A stretch of DNA of 64,000 nt from Nothopassalora personata. Its lineage: Eukaryota > Ascomycota > Dothideomycetes > Mycosphaerellales > Mycosphaerellaceae. The notes beneath the pieces are model-generated. The model did not search any database and was not told the origin of the DNA. It was given only the letters and a program-made list of their open reading frames with translations. The position numbers were made by a program, and so were the translations under genes. Positions 52,382 through 61,461 of the stretch are shown in pieces. Within the stretch, counting starts at the first letter, position 1; each line of letters begins with the position of its first letter. The DNA lies in assembly GCA_033816765.1 (NCBI GenBank), contig CM066287.1, positions 558,001 through 622,000 on the forward strand, written 5' to 3'.

Positions 52382-54049
52382 CTAGGAGGACAATTCCTCT
52401 TCAGATTCTTCGCTATCTAGCAAGTCTACTTGACAGGTGCGTACGTTATGCCCCGACTCGCCACATCGCTTGCAGCGTCGTAGCCTTGGTGCTGGCCGAA
52501 CACCATCTAGCGACTCTCTACTTACTTCCTGCCTCCTAGTATCCTCTGGAGGTATCAATTGCGACGCCTCATCGAAGGTTAGAGACCCTCTAGACTGAAT
52601 ATACTTGCGCTTTCGTGCTTTCCGCTGTGTAAGGGCCTCGTTAGACTTGCGTAGCTCACTGATCTCGCTTCGCATAAGAGCCATCTGATGCGCTATCTCT
52701 CTACTCCCTTTCACAAGCTGATGCACCCCTTCCTGTAACGAGTTTGGCGATGAACCTGCCCGGGCACGCATTTTGTTCGTTACTAGTGTCGATTGAGAGT
52801 CGAATTCTTTTGCAGTTCGTGGTGTCTTCGACTCCCAAGGGGTAGAGTCCGGAGCTGGAGGCGTTGGCGTACGTAGCTTAACATCAAGCTTGTCTATCAC
52901 TGCCTGTGGATTGAATGGAACCAAACCAGCGCCTCTGAAGCTCGATAGGATGTTCTCCTGTCTAAATACAGCGTCATGGGCAGCCCGGAAGGCGCGTAGG
53001 AACTCTACTTTGTCGATATGAGTGATGCGCTGGCGTGCCAAGCCCGAGAGCTGAGCACCGTATGCCTTCTTCAAAGGCGAATAGCAACCCACATCCAATG
53101 GCTGGAGTAAGTGCGAGGCGTGCGATGGCATACATAGGGCCAAGATCTTGTATTCCTTGCACAGATTCTGGAATGCCTTCGAGTTGTGGCTCTCGTGGCC
53201 ATCGATAATGAGCAGTCTCCATGCCCCAGTCGTACGAGCTACAGTATGCTTCTGGAAATGCTCCAGCCACCGTATACCGAACTCATTGTTGGTCCAGCCG
53301 TTCTCTGTTAGCCCGATTGTCCAGTCTGGACCCAAGTTGCCGTCTTGGTACCAGGTACTGATGTGCTGTTTGCCTGCAAGGATGACGTAGGGTGGGAGCG
53401 CTGTTCCGTCTGCACAGATGGTCTCAATCACTGTTGCCCATTCTCTGTTGCCCTGTTGGACGACCTTCCTCTTTCCACCACGCCTTTCTGAACCCGTAAC
53501 GACGCTCTGCGACGTAATAACACCCATCATAAACCCTGTCTCGTCAAAGTTGTAGGTGTCCTGGTCGAGGATGCCATACTTCTCCTTCATATTACGCACA
53601 AGCAAGAACCACTTCTCGATAACGTCTGGATCTTCCATTAGGGCTCGCTGACGATCGTATCCACGTGTCATGCGAACCTTTAGCTCACGATGCCGCCCAA
53701 TGAACCTGTCTGTCCAATTGAGACCAGCGGGCTTGAGGCCCTTCTCTTGTAGCAATGAATCGGCCATTGCTCGTACGCTAGCCTTTGATGGCGGGAAACC
53801 TCTAAGATCCAGCTCGAGTATGTACTCAAGTATCACCCTCTCTTCTAGCTCTGTAAGCTTCTTCGAATTGGGCTCGCAGTCACCCCGAGGAGGTCGTCCA
53901 TTCAATCGATACCCTAGTGTGGTTCGAGACGCGTCGTATACCTTTGCAGCAAGTCGATTCGTGATTGTCGCGTCGCGTTTCGTGGCCTGGACAGCTAAGG
54001 TCAGTTTGGCCTCGTTTGAAGACAATACACGCTGTAATGGTGGTTGCAT
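52382..54049 (-). CDS. Pogo/Fot1-like DDE transposase
   Basis: Cuts and pastes the element in the nucleus. The start is the ATG at 54049 (MQPPLQRVLS), the first ATG, 11 bp inside the inner end of the TIR; the frame upstream runs into the TIR without an ATG. 555 residues. An N-terminal psq/HTH (TITNRLAAKVYDASRTTLGY) and CENP-B-type HTH (LTELEERVILEYILELDLRG through GRHRELKVRMTR) bind DNA. The catalytic domain has D in YNFDETGFMMG, D in LLIIDGHESHN and the third acidic residue in LLQPLDVGCYSPLKKAYG, as usual for DDD pogo enzymes. A zinc knuckle CKRCGESGHNVRTC lies near the C-terminus. All motifs are intact, so it could be active. Confidence 0.94.
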   Translation of the reverse strand: MQPPLQRVLSSNEAKLTLAVQATKRDATITNRLAAKVYDASRTTLGYRLNGRPPRGDCEPNSKKLTELEERVILEYILELDLRGFPPSKASVRAMADSLLQEKGLKPAGLNWTDRFIGRHRELKVRMTRGYDRQRALMEDPDVIEKWFLLVRNMKEKYGILDQDTYNFDETGFMMGVITSQSVVTGSERRGGKRKVVQQGNREWATVIETICADGTALPPYVILAGKQHISTWYQDGNLGPDWTIGLTENGWTNNEFGIRWLEHFQKHTVARTTGAWRLLIIDGHESHNSKAFQNLCKEYKILALCMPSHASHLLQPLDVGCYSPLKKAYGAQLSGLARQRITHIDKVEFLRAFRAAHDAVFRQENILSSFRGAGLVPFNPQAVIDKLDVKLRTPTPPAPDSTPWESKTPRTAKEFDSQSTLVTNKMRARAGSSPNSLQEGVHQLVKGSREIAHQMALMRSEISELRKSNEALTQRKARKRKYIQSRGSLTFDEASQLIPPEDTRRQEVSRESLDGVRPAPRLRRCKRCGESGHNVRTCQVDLLDSEESEEELSS

Positions 54050-54059
54050 AGCTGTATCT

Positions 54060-54129
54060 GTGGAAGTGGTACAGTTCTTGGCAAAAGTGGCCCGCTCGGT
54101 GGTGTGGCCCGCTCGGTGGTGAAGCACGT
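54060..54129 (-). repeat. Right terminal inverted repeat of the pogo element
   Basis: Exact reverse complement of 52264-52333; ends GCACGT before the duplicated TA. Confidence 0.95.
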
Positions 54130-54131
54130 TA

Positions 54132-54460
54132 TCTAACTAGATCCTTCTCTAGTAGTGCGCTAATTAGCATAGATTTCTATGCCTAGAACTGCACGCCTTT
54201 CCTAAGCACCTAGTTGTCCTTAGCGGATCTTACTAGGTTGCTAGAGGTGTTGTTTCTAAACTCTATACCTAGTCTAGCTCTTTTAGATGCTGTACTATAG
54301 TACTAGTGCTTAGTGCCGATCTCCTATAGTAGTTCTTAAATCGATTAGGTAGTTGTCCGTGAAACAAATGTAGGGTTAAGTCCACTAGTAAGGCAAGCTA
54401 ATCCTTAATAGAGCTTCGATAACGATTCAGGTTTCAAATTAGATAGGCAGAGGAGCACCC
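54132..54460 (-). pseudogene. Gag N-terminal region of Copia-A copy 2, RIP-degraded
   Basis: The minus strand between the 5' LTR/primer site and the pogo insertion holds leader and the start of gag. It is AT-rich with frequent TA, and no clear protein text can be followed for long. It is assigned by position. Confidence 0.5.
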
Positions 54461-54472
54461 GGGCTTATAACC
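54461..54472 (-). promoter_or_regulatory. Primer-binding site of Copia-A copy 2, half-tRNA type
   Basis: On the minus strand GGTTATAAGCCC directly follows the LTR. It is complementary to the initiator tRNA-Met anticodon stem-loop apart from one RIP-type G-to-A difference, as in Copia-B. Confidence 0.5.
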
Positions 54473-54648
54473 TGTTATATATAGGTATTTAACGAGTACA
54501 AGCTTCTAGATTAAAACGATAGGGTGGATTAGTAACCCTTATGAATTGCCACAAGGTGTGAGACTATCTAGCTACAGAAAACAGTGTAATATAGTGTGTG
54601 TGTGCCAAGTCCTGACTAACATGGACCTTGGTCACCTGATTCACAACA
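54473..54648 (-). repeat. 5' LTR of Copia-A copy 2
   Basis: Plus strand TGTTATATATAGG to GATTCACAACA, followed by the duplicated TACAC. The half next to host DNA keeps CpA and TpG sites that are lost in the inner half and in the other LTR copies. Confidence 0.9.
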
Positions 54649-55076
54649 TACACACAACCACAACACAACCCTATCAAACTACCGATGAACATACCTGCAG
54701 GTACGAGCACCACTGCTTGTCCAGCGCACCCCAGTGCCGTCCAAGTCGGACCCTCCATCAGACGCTCCATGTCTTTTCGTATTACTCCGTTGCCACGAGA
54801 CCCGCGGATCTTGCGCTCATATTCTTCCTGGGTCACTTTGCGAGACTCGCATATCGCAGGGTCAAGAGTGAAACCACCCGGCACGGTAAGTCGAGGAGCA
54901 GGTGCAATGACGATGGCATCGGGATCATCTGGTGCTGGCTGGTGTTGTGCGGGCGAAGTTGAGCTCAGCGACCGGAAGAGGAATGAAGATCCGTCGTCCC
55001 CTGGAGTTCGTGCTGACCTCTGGCTTCTTCCCTCTTCTTCAGCTCGAGCTACCGCTGTGCAGTGCGAGGTGCGCAT
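54564..55076 (-). CDS. Small membrane protein gene, 3' end altered by Copia-A insertion
   Basis: From ATG 55076 the host-encoded part is 142 residues: a polar N-terminus, a charged helix (ESRKVTQEEYERKIRGSRG) and one hydrophobic C-terminal segment (GCAGQAVVLVPAGMFIGSLI, then GLCCGCV). Copia-A entered at GTGTA, and the codon after GTG was TA plus A, that is, TAA, because the displaced flank at 26312 continues with A. The insertion therefore replaced the stop with LTR sequence, and the frame now runs 28 residues into the LTR to 54564. The original 3' untranslated region is 28 kb away. An upstream exon is possible. No family recognised. Confidence 0.6.
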   Translation of the reverse strand: MRTSHCTAVARAEEEGRSQRSARTPGDDGSSFLFRSLSSTSPAQHQPAPDDPDAIVIAPAPRLTVPGGFTLDPAICESRKVTQEEYERKIRGSRGNGVIRKDMERLMEGPTWTALGCAGQAVVLVPAGMFIGSLIGLCCGCVYVVNQVTKVHVSQDLAHTHYITLFSVAR

Positions 55077-55480
55077 TCTTCAGGTGTTTTAGGCTAATAC
55101 CTGGCTAATTTTTTAGCTAGATCTGGAGTACCTGTGATCTGGTGAATGAGACTCATGATGCTGTTGTATCGCGTCGACTTCGAAAGCCTCCGTCTTGTGC
55201 CCCTGCTGCGCCTTATGAGGCAATACAGGGGCATTGGATGTTTGCTACTGTTTTCGGGACGTCACAGAGCGTGGATGAGGGTTGTGGAAAGGAGAATCGA
55301 CCAAAATCTGATATTGACGAGGCCGCGTTGTCTCCATGGCATATAGAGCTCACCATGTGCTGGGACGTGGTTTGTTGCCGTCTGAAGACACACATCGGAG
55401 TGCAGGGAGCCTGAAAGACGAAGATGAGAAACACGTCAATGCACGGAGATGGACATATTCGAACAACATGCTGTTTCTCA

Positions 55481-56533
55481 TTACCGCCGCAATCGACCAA
55501 TTTTCACCGCCGACCAAATCACGACGCCGGTCAGGCCGCAGATGGACACAATCAGCAAGACCAGCAACCAAATTATCGCACTCTGTCTCTTCTGCCTTAG
55601 TTGCACCTCCACAGGACCATCAGCCCCTTCGTCATCCTCGATCTCAGCACTCTGATTATCAGCAGGTCCAGGACCTCCTTTAACATCCTCGGGCCCGTAC
55701 ACCTGATCAGCAGGTCGTTCAGAGCCTTTGATGAAATTCTCGAGCTCAAACGGTGCAGACCTACTCCCTTGGGGGACCTCAGCATGAACGCTCTCAGGAC
55801 CAGAAGTAGGCGCATCCTCGCCGTGCGGAGCCGAGAGTTCTGAGTACATGCTACTGGACGGTGTGGCTGAGCCCATGGCCAGGGTAGTAGCAACATGATC
55901 CAATGGGCGGATCGAACGTGTGGGTGTGGCCTCGACCTCGGAGCTGGCGACTCTTCCGATGGGAGAAGAACGTCGTGGTGCCTTTGAAGGTATGGCTTGT
56001 GCTTGGGGTTCCTCCTCCTCCTCCTGCTCGCTACTGTCTTCAGCGCTCCCCGATTCATTGTCAATACTCGTTCCGATCTGTATCATACTCTCACCCTTAC
56101 CCTCTGATTCTTGACTTAGGCTCTCCGAGTCTGCGGAAGGAAGTTTCGTGGGTATGGACTGGGAAGCAAACCACTCCCCAGAAGCCCGAGGTGATTCGAG
56201 GAGATTTGGGCTAAGTGGAATTCTTGGCCCGGCCCTTGTAGGAGCATTGAGCACGTGCCGATCGAGGTCATGAGTTGATGGATGAGGACGACTTGAGCGA
56301 CGAATGGTTGGCGACCGGTCGCCAGGATCCGACTCGTCGCTGCTGTGGGAAAATGGTTCGGCAGGGATTTGAGATGCGTTGCCTTCGTCTATGGCCATTG
56401 CTGTTGTGAAGTTAGAGGTGGTACTAATACGCTGGGGTATGGCGAGGTCGGTTGATATCTCTGGAGCAGTTTGTGTGGTCTTGCAATCACCCTGTTTGCC
56501 ACAATCGATAACAGCCTTTGCACCAAAGCCCAT
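55481..56533 (-). CDS. Hypothetical acidic protein with C-terminal membrane anchor
   Basis: 350 residues from ATG 56533; a second ATG (MAIDEGNASQ) 45 codons later is an alternative. Residues 1-315 are low-complexity, rich in Ser, Pro and Glu, with an acidic run (EDSSEQEEEEEPQ). A single hydrophobic segment at about 320-342 (AIIWLLVLLIVSICGLTGVV) is followed by the basic tail KIGRLRR, which suggests a tail-anchored protein with a cytosolic disordered domain. The layout resembles 25454-26074. It is 216 bp downstream of the septin-like gene on the same strand. No enzymatic domain; function unknown. Confidence 0.72.
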   Translation of the reverse strand: MGFGAKAVIDCGKQGDCKTTQTAPEISTDLAIPQRISTTSNFTTAMAIDEGNASQIPAEPFSHSSDESDPGDRSPTIRRSSRPHPSTHDLDRHVLNAPTRAGPRIPLSPNLLESPRASGEWFASQSIPTKLPSADSESLSQESEGKGESMIQIGTSIDNESGSAEDSSEQEEEEEPQAQAIPSKAPRRSSPIGRVASSEVEATPTRSIRPLDHVATTLAMGSATPSSSMYSELSAPHGEDAPTSGPESVHAEVPQGSRSAPFELENFIKGSERPADQVYGPEDVKGGPGPADNQSAEIEDDEGADGPVEVQLRQKRQSAIIWLLVLLIVSICGLTGVVIWSAVKIGRLRR

Positions 56534-56749
56534 TGATGACCATCAATGCCCTAACCATATCCGCGAGCGAAGGAGACCCCATGTCCAAAGGCTGATATAA
56601 AAGAAACTGAGTTGATCTGTTATCTATCTCATATGCCGACCATTACCCAATGCAGTCCCGCATAAAAATCATGGTATCTCAAAATCGACTGGTCGTGTAG
56701 CATGAAAAGACAGCATTACCTCATCACACTTTGCAAAGCATCAATCACT

Positions 56750-59179
56750 TCACCGTGTCCAACCGAAGAAAGTTCTTATAGTATGGTAATCCAACCAGTC
56801 CGAGAACAAAGACCTCTGCGATGGAGCAGGGACAGCAGCGGCATTGACCATGCTCGTGGGCTGTGAGATGCCAAAGTAGCCCTGTACGTCGGTCCAATTC
56901 CTCACGACCCAGTATGCCACAGCGCCAAGCAGCCCACAGCCGCCCATGACTTGCAGAAGGACGAAACCTCTTCTACTGAAGGTCTGGCCGAAGGCAAGGA
57001 CACCGAGTGGATCACGAGGGTCGATGATTCCTAGATCACCACCAAGACGGCCAGCTTTCGGCCGACGTGCTTCGTCCGCAGTCATGAGCTGCTTCTCACT
57101 TTCGTCTGAGCTTGGGGTGTTTGAGCGAGTAGAGTACATTGGCATGTACTTCCGGCGCTCGTTGTCGAGGCTGCGCTTCAAGTCTTGAGCCCACTTTGCG
57201 ATCCGTACTTGGCGGAAAGGTTCGGAGGGCTGTGTCTGCTCGTTGTACTTTGACAAAGCATATTCCGATGCTCCCATAGCGTTACCGGCCAATGCAGACG
57301 AATCCGAAATAGTGGGAGACGCTGAGCGCCCTCCGCGAAAGTAGCTTGAGGTTAAATGAGGGACGAGGACTTTGCTCGGGTCCTCTAATAAGCTGCCAGT
57401 ACTAGTGACTCCTGGACTTTGTGATCGAAGGAAAGAGGAACGAGTAGTGAGAACTTGCAAATTCTCTTGCCTCCAGGTGACGAATTTTGTGGCCGACTCA
57501 TGTCGCAACCGGGCAACGTTGTGGGGTGTCAACAAGAGATCCACTAAAGCCCCCAGCTCACTCGGAGCAAGTGGCTCGAGGTACTGTGAAGACATGAGGA
57601 TGCTAGCGTCGATAGTCTCATCATCATCGCCCAACGCTGAGGATATTGCGAAAGGCTCAGCGGACATGGTCTCGTCGCTGGCGTCACTCAGTTGATATGG
57701 CTCGGCCAGGAGCACACCAAGCATTTGTGTGATCTGAGTCTTTCTTGTGAATAACTGCTCTGTAGTAACAGTATCAGCACGACCAATGACCGGGATGAAG
57801 TTTGTCCAGCGGCAAAGGTCCTGGAGCAGTTTCTGATGCAGCAAGCTACCCCAGTGTGCTGGACTTGCACTGTCGAGGGGCATTGGATCAAAAAGGTAAA
57901 CGACAGCATGGATTTGGACGCCACCCTCGCCTCCAAGCATACACACGATCTCGCTGTCACTCAAGCTCTCGAAGCTGGAAGCCTTCCGCAAGCCGAGCTT
58001 GACGTGGTCGAGCACTCTTTGCACAGAATCATCGTTGTCCAGCGACGGTGTATCAATGAATGTCAAGTTTCGTTCCAGTACGCCCTCACCGATGCTCGAT
58101 CGCCTATGTAGACTTCGGCTGCGTTCAGTATCAGTCCACCAGGATGGGTATGGTCTGGTGGTTGCGAGTATCTCATTGAAAGTAGAAGTGCGACTGCAAC
58201 TCCCGTCATTGGTTGAAAGCGATGCTTGACTCGATGAGGTCTGCGCCACCTGGTCGACGTGAACAATGTGCTCACAAGTCCGGAACACACTGTTGATGAA
58301 GCTGGATTTGCCAACACCTCTGGGACCCAGAACCATGATCTTTGCTCGCCCCATCTGTCGGCCTTGTTCCGTGAATGGCCTTCTCGAAGGCATGGCTAAG
58401 CTCGGCATAACGAGCTGCGGCATTCGCTGGAAAGGTGGCACGTCATGGTCTTCGTCGTCGGAGAGAATCGCCTGGCTGTTAGACTCATCGGCAAGACCCC
58501 CACTGGCGATGCTGACTTCTTCATCGCTAAGTCTGAATGACTTCGGCGATGCCGATCGGGGCGTACTGGGTGTCGCAGATTGTGGATGCGGACTCAGCCG
58601 GATGGGTGTCAGTGGTTGGCTCATGTTGATCGAGTTCGCGGAACTTCTGCGCAGGCCTCTGCGTTGTGGGGAGTCGGTGGTCAAGGTTGGTGGTGGTGAA
58701 ACAACAGAACGTCTCCGCGAAGGCGACTGCTCTGACGAAAGTATTCGTTGTCCCGTCGCGAAAATAGTTGGGTGAACGCGATTGCCGGCTCGGCGCTGCT
58801 TGCGATGTGTGGCGTGAGGGTCATCGCCTGCCGAGGACGACATGTCGCTGCTGTTGCTCGCGGTGCGGGATAAGGTGTTGCCTGCGGCAGGGAATGCCGA
58901 GTTTATCGTCTCCTCGAGGCTCTGTACGCCAAACGAGCTTTCTGCCATGACAGTGCTTGCATTGGGTGTCTTGTGCTCTTCTGACACTATAGAGCTTCGT
59001 GATGCTTTGCGGCCCCTTTGCGCCGTCTTCTGTTTCTCCTTCTCCAACTCTTTCTCCGTCTTCAGGAAGAACGTGGTGGGTCCCGAAGGCTCGCGTGGAT
59101 GGAGTGAAAGCGGGTTCGCTGCGTTCCTCTTCGCCTTGCCGTCTCGCACATTGAGGCTCTGTATCGAGCTCATCGTCAT
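56750..59179 (-). CDS. Septin-type GTPase domain protein with C-terminal transmembrane segment
   Basis: 809 residues from ATG 59179 (MTMSSIQSLN); the open frame upstream has no ATG. Residues 1-270 are Ser/Arg-rich and disordered. The G domain follows: P-loop GPRGVGKSS near 283, switch region FIDTPSLDND near 373 (DTPS instead of DTPG), and the G4-like GRADT near 466 in NFIPVIGRADTVTTEQL, where septins have AKAD. AEPFAISS matches the septin PF-AIGS block. A membrane segment near 738-758 (FVLLQVMGGCGLLGAVAYWV) lies close to the end. Ordinary septins have no such anchor, so this is a septin relative fixed to a membrane rather than a core filament subunit. Nucleotide binding is likely; GTP hydrolysis is uncertain. 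Confidence 0.8.
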   Translation of the reverse strand: MTMSSIQSLNVRDGKAKRNAANPLSLHPREPSGPTTFFLKTEKELEKEKQKTAQRGRKASRSSIVSEEHKTPNASTVMAESSFGVQSLEETINSAFPAAGNTLSRTASNSSDMSSSAGDDPHATHRKQRRAGNRVHPTIFATGQRILSSEQSPSRRRSVVSPPPTLTTDSPQRRGLRRSSANSINMSQPLTPIRLSPHPQSATPSTPRSASPKSFRLSDEEVSIASGGLADESNSQAILSDDEDHDVPPFQRMPQLVMPSLAMPSRRPFTEQGRQMGRAKIMVLGPRGVGKSSFINSVFRTCEHIVHVDQVAQTSSSQASLSTNDGSCSRTSTFNEILATTRPYPSWWTDTERSRSLHRRSSIGEGVLERNLTFIDTPSLDNDDSVQRVLDHVKLGLRKASSFESLSDSEIVCMLGGEGGVQIHAVVYLFDPMPLDSASPAHWGSLLHQKLLQDLCRWTNFIPVIGRADTVTTEQLFTRKTQITQMLGVLLAEPYQLSDASDETMSAEPFAISSALGDDDETIDASILMSSQYLEPLAPSELGALVDLLLTPHNVARLRHESATKFVTWRQENLQVLTTRSSFLRSQSPGVTSTGSLLEDPSKVLVPHLTSSYFRGGRSASPTISDSSALAGNAMGASEYALSKYNEQTQPSEPFRQVRIAKWAQDLKRSLDNERRKYMPMYSTRSNTPSSDESEKQLMTADEARRPKAGRLGGDLGIIDPRDPLGVLAFGQTFSRRGFVLLQVMGGCGLLGAVAYWVVRNWTDVQGYFGISQPTSMVNAAAVPAPSQRSLFSDWLDYHTIRTFFGWTR

Positions 59180-60214
59180 GTCCGCATTTGTGCTCGTGAT
59201 GGCGAAGTGATGTGGCAATGTATAGTGCTCCTATGTCTGACACTATCGATATGCAGTGTTGTGAGCTGCGATGGAAGCTCGGCAGTTTCCGCGCCTACGA
59301 ACGGGTGTCTCGGTCAACGCTATGTGAGATCGTCTACGCTCTCGGTCGGGCTGTCGTCCTACACTGATCGCAAGTGGAATCTGCAAATGCCGACGTCCTG
59401 TCCTTGCTCATACACTCGACGAAGGGTGATGTTGACATCAACGGAGATCGGTGCGGTGAGTGCCCCTCGATGGGACCTGACCACTGGCCAGGGCTGCTGT
59501 GGAGGAGTGGGGCGGAGCACGAGATGTCGTGTGAGACAGCGTCCGATCACCGACGAACACCGAGACAACCAGCTCAGTCACTGACGAGACTCGCTCAGCA
59601 CATCAGGAAGAAGATTGTAGTGGTCTCCGCCCAGACACGACTCGTGTGATCACGTGGGCGCTGGCTGCGTGCCAGTGTATGCCTTCAACAACATATCATT
59701 TTTACATTCCCGACATCCCTCCACTTTCACTCAGCTCGCCCAACACAGCACGACGTAGAACTAGCGTGGATAGTATTGACACTTACAGACTTACACTGAC
59801 CCTTCGCCATGGCAACCCAACTTACCGGATCCGACGGAATCTCTCAGGTGACCGCCTTTATCCCGAAGCGGTACAGCTCGCACGGCTAAAGCAGCACATT
59901 GCCACCCTGTATAGGCACATATTGGCATCCTACACAGGTGAGCTTAATTTTGCTTGTGCCTTTCTACTCTTTGGTGGCACATTTCCTAGCGTTCGTTTGC
60001 AGAACCATCATGTCAGACTTGGTTGTATACGCTGCTCAGCCGCCACGAGGATGATCAAAGTACAGACCAGTCAAAGACGGTTCCGATAATCGCATCTTCA
60101 GCCCAGGTATCACCCAAGCAGGAGCTCCAGCCTCCTTCAGCATGTATACTATGTAAAGTTTAATTCCTGGCCTCATACCCATATACACATCTCTCCTACA
60201 CCCCCTCATCAACA
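59180..60214. other. Intergenic region, no gene seen
   Basis: Upstream of the septin-like gene and downstream of the rhodopsin-domain gene. Several frames of 60-147 codons on the plus strand show no domain, intron pattern or codon bias. It probably holds the promoter of the septin-like gene near 59180-59600 and the 3' region of the other gene. Confidence 0.5.
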
Positions 60215-61461
60215 TCACGTCCTCGCCAACCGGGGATTCGCCATCTCCCCCTGCACCAACCCCACCAGCGCCGCATGCAAAAATGGCGCGTCCACCTTTT
60301 CATACCCAACCTGCACCTCCCTCGTAATACTAATTCCCTCTCCAAGCTCGCCCGTCGTCGTGACCGTCGCGTCAAAAATCGCATCGAGACTACTCACACT
60401 CGTACCCCGCGTCGACTGCTCATGCAAATCAACGCGTACACGATGTTTCGTCGATAAAACGCTCCCGAGTGCGATATTGGAGCGCCAACCGCGCGGCGCG
60501 GTCTGAAGCTGATCCCGAGATGTTGGAGGTCGAGGACGGCGGAATAACGGGCGTAAGAGCGGGATTGAGGCAGTGATAATGACGACGTTGAGTTCGACGG
60601 AGATCCAGATTACGTAGGAGCAGAGGTTGTAGGTGTAGTCGGTTAATTCGCTAAGGATTTTGGATTCGTAAGTTTTGACTATGGACGAGGCCATTGCTCT
60701 GGCGCTGCTCGTCAGAGAATACATTTGGAAGGACTGTGGGTGATTGCGACTTACAAGATGCTTAAGCATAGCAAGAATAACAGCGTCGTCTTGGCTTTTC
60801 TCGATAGATTGGCGTTTTCAATAAGAATGGCCGGGAGGACGGTCAAGAAGCAATCTGTAAGGGTATTGAAAGTCCCCATAAAATACTGGTAATCCGTCTG
60901 AATCCTCGGATTCCAGCAGTATTCCCTATAATGCAATTGCTTCTGTATATGCCAGAAAGTATTCAACTGACTGCCACACTGTACATAAAACAGCACGATC
61001 CCCAAAACATTGATCGCCACCTGCAGCGCGATGAAGACCCAGATCGGCCAGATCCAGACGCGGGAATCCGTCTTCGTGAGATAGAAAATGGTGCAACAGA
61101 AAGCGACGCGTCCGAGCATCGGGGAGAGCCAGCCGAATAGAAGGGCGAAGGTGCCGTATTTTGTGGTTGCTTCGATTTGCGGAATGGTGAGGTGTGATAG
61201 GTGTCTACCCAGACCGTTCGATATCGCGATTGTGACGATGATGGCGTGCGTCATGCCAGCCACCGTAGCGGCGACCATGAAGCCGTCATCGTAGTACAGG
61301 CGATTGGCGCGTTGCAATTTGGTCCAGATTCGGAGGCCGACGACGATAATTGAGATGCTCAGGAAGATCCAGATTAGTTTCAATAGGAGTGGTCCTTTAG
61401 TGACGTTTGGTGCTTTTGCCAAGTCTGCAATGATTTCGGCGAGTTGGTCAGTTGATGACAT
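60215..61461 (-). CDS. Rhodopsin-domain integral membrane protein (PTH11-like), one intron
   Basis: Two exons: 61461-60755 and 60698-60215. The 56-bp intron (60754-60699) has donor GTAAGT and acceptor CCAG and joins LSIL to AMASSIVKTYE; the product has 396 residues. The start is ATG 61461 (MSSTDQLAEI); the frame further upstream begins with GTG. Seven hydrophobic segments follow, with the family marks YYDDGFM after helix 1-2, NGLGRHLSHL, the Cys-containing loop before QTDYQYFMGTFNTLTDCFL and ELNVVIITASIPLLRPLF in the last helix. The C-terminal tail of about 120 residues is cytosolic. The family includes PTH11-type receptors and many uncharacterised fungal membrane proteins; no CFEM domain is present here. 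The ligand is unknown. Confidence 0.85.
60699..60754 (-). other. Intron in the rhodopsin-domain gene
   Basis: 56 bp, phase 2, GTAAGT at the 5' end and CCAG at the 3' end. Removing it joins two frames into one family-like protein. Confidence 0.75.

Larger units (their letters stand above)
52264..54129 (-). mobile_element. Pogo/Fot1-like DNA transposon, intact (1866 bp)
   Basis: Perfect 70-bp terminal inverted repeats (52264-52333 and 54060-54129) flanked by TA on both sides (52262-52263 and 54130-54131), the target duplication of the Tc1/mariner-pogo superfamily. One intact transposase gene fills the interior. Each TIR contains two adjacent copies of a 17-bp unit ACCACCGAGCGGGCCAC, probable transposase-binding sites. 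CpA/TpG content is normal, so no RIP has acted. Confidence 0.96.
26313..54648 (-). mobile_element. Copia-A copy 2, RIP-degraded copia split by four insertions (28.3 kb span)
   Basis: The 3' LTR is 26313-26488 and the 5' LTR 54473-54648 (both 176 bp, minus strand), with the duplication TACAC at 26308-26312 and 54649-54653. Own sequence remains at 26313-27855, 35257-36652, 41884-43111, 49647-52263 and 54130-54648, about 7.7 kb in all. Joining these segments restores continuous copia protein, for example across the LINE site (LFLGIQL joined to KSEKNRDLY). The order on the minus strand is LTR, gag, PR, IN, RT, RNase H, antisense ORF, LTR. Confidence 0.92.

Noticed and set aside
59646..60089. 147-codon plus-strand ORF
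   Set aside because: No recognisable family, no intron pattern and no codon bias; intergenic position between two minus-strand genes.
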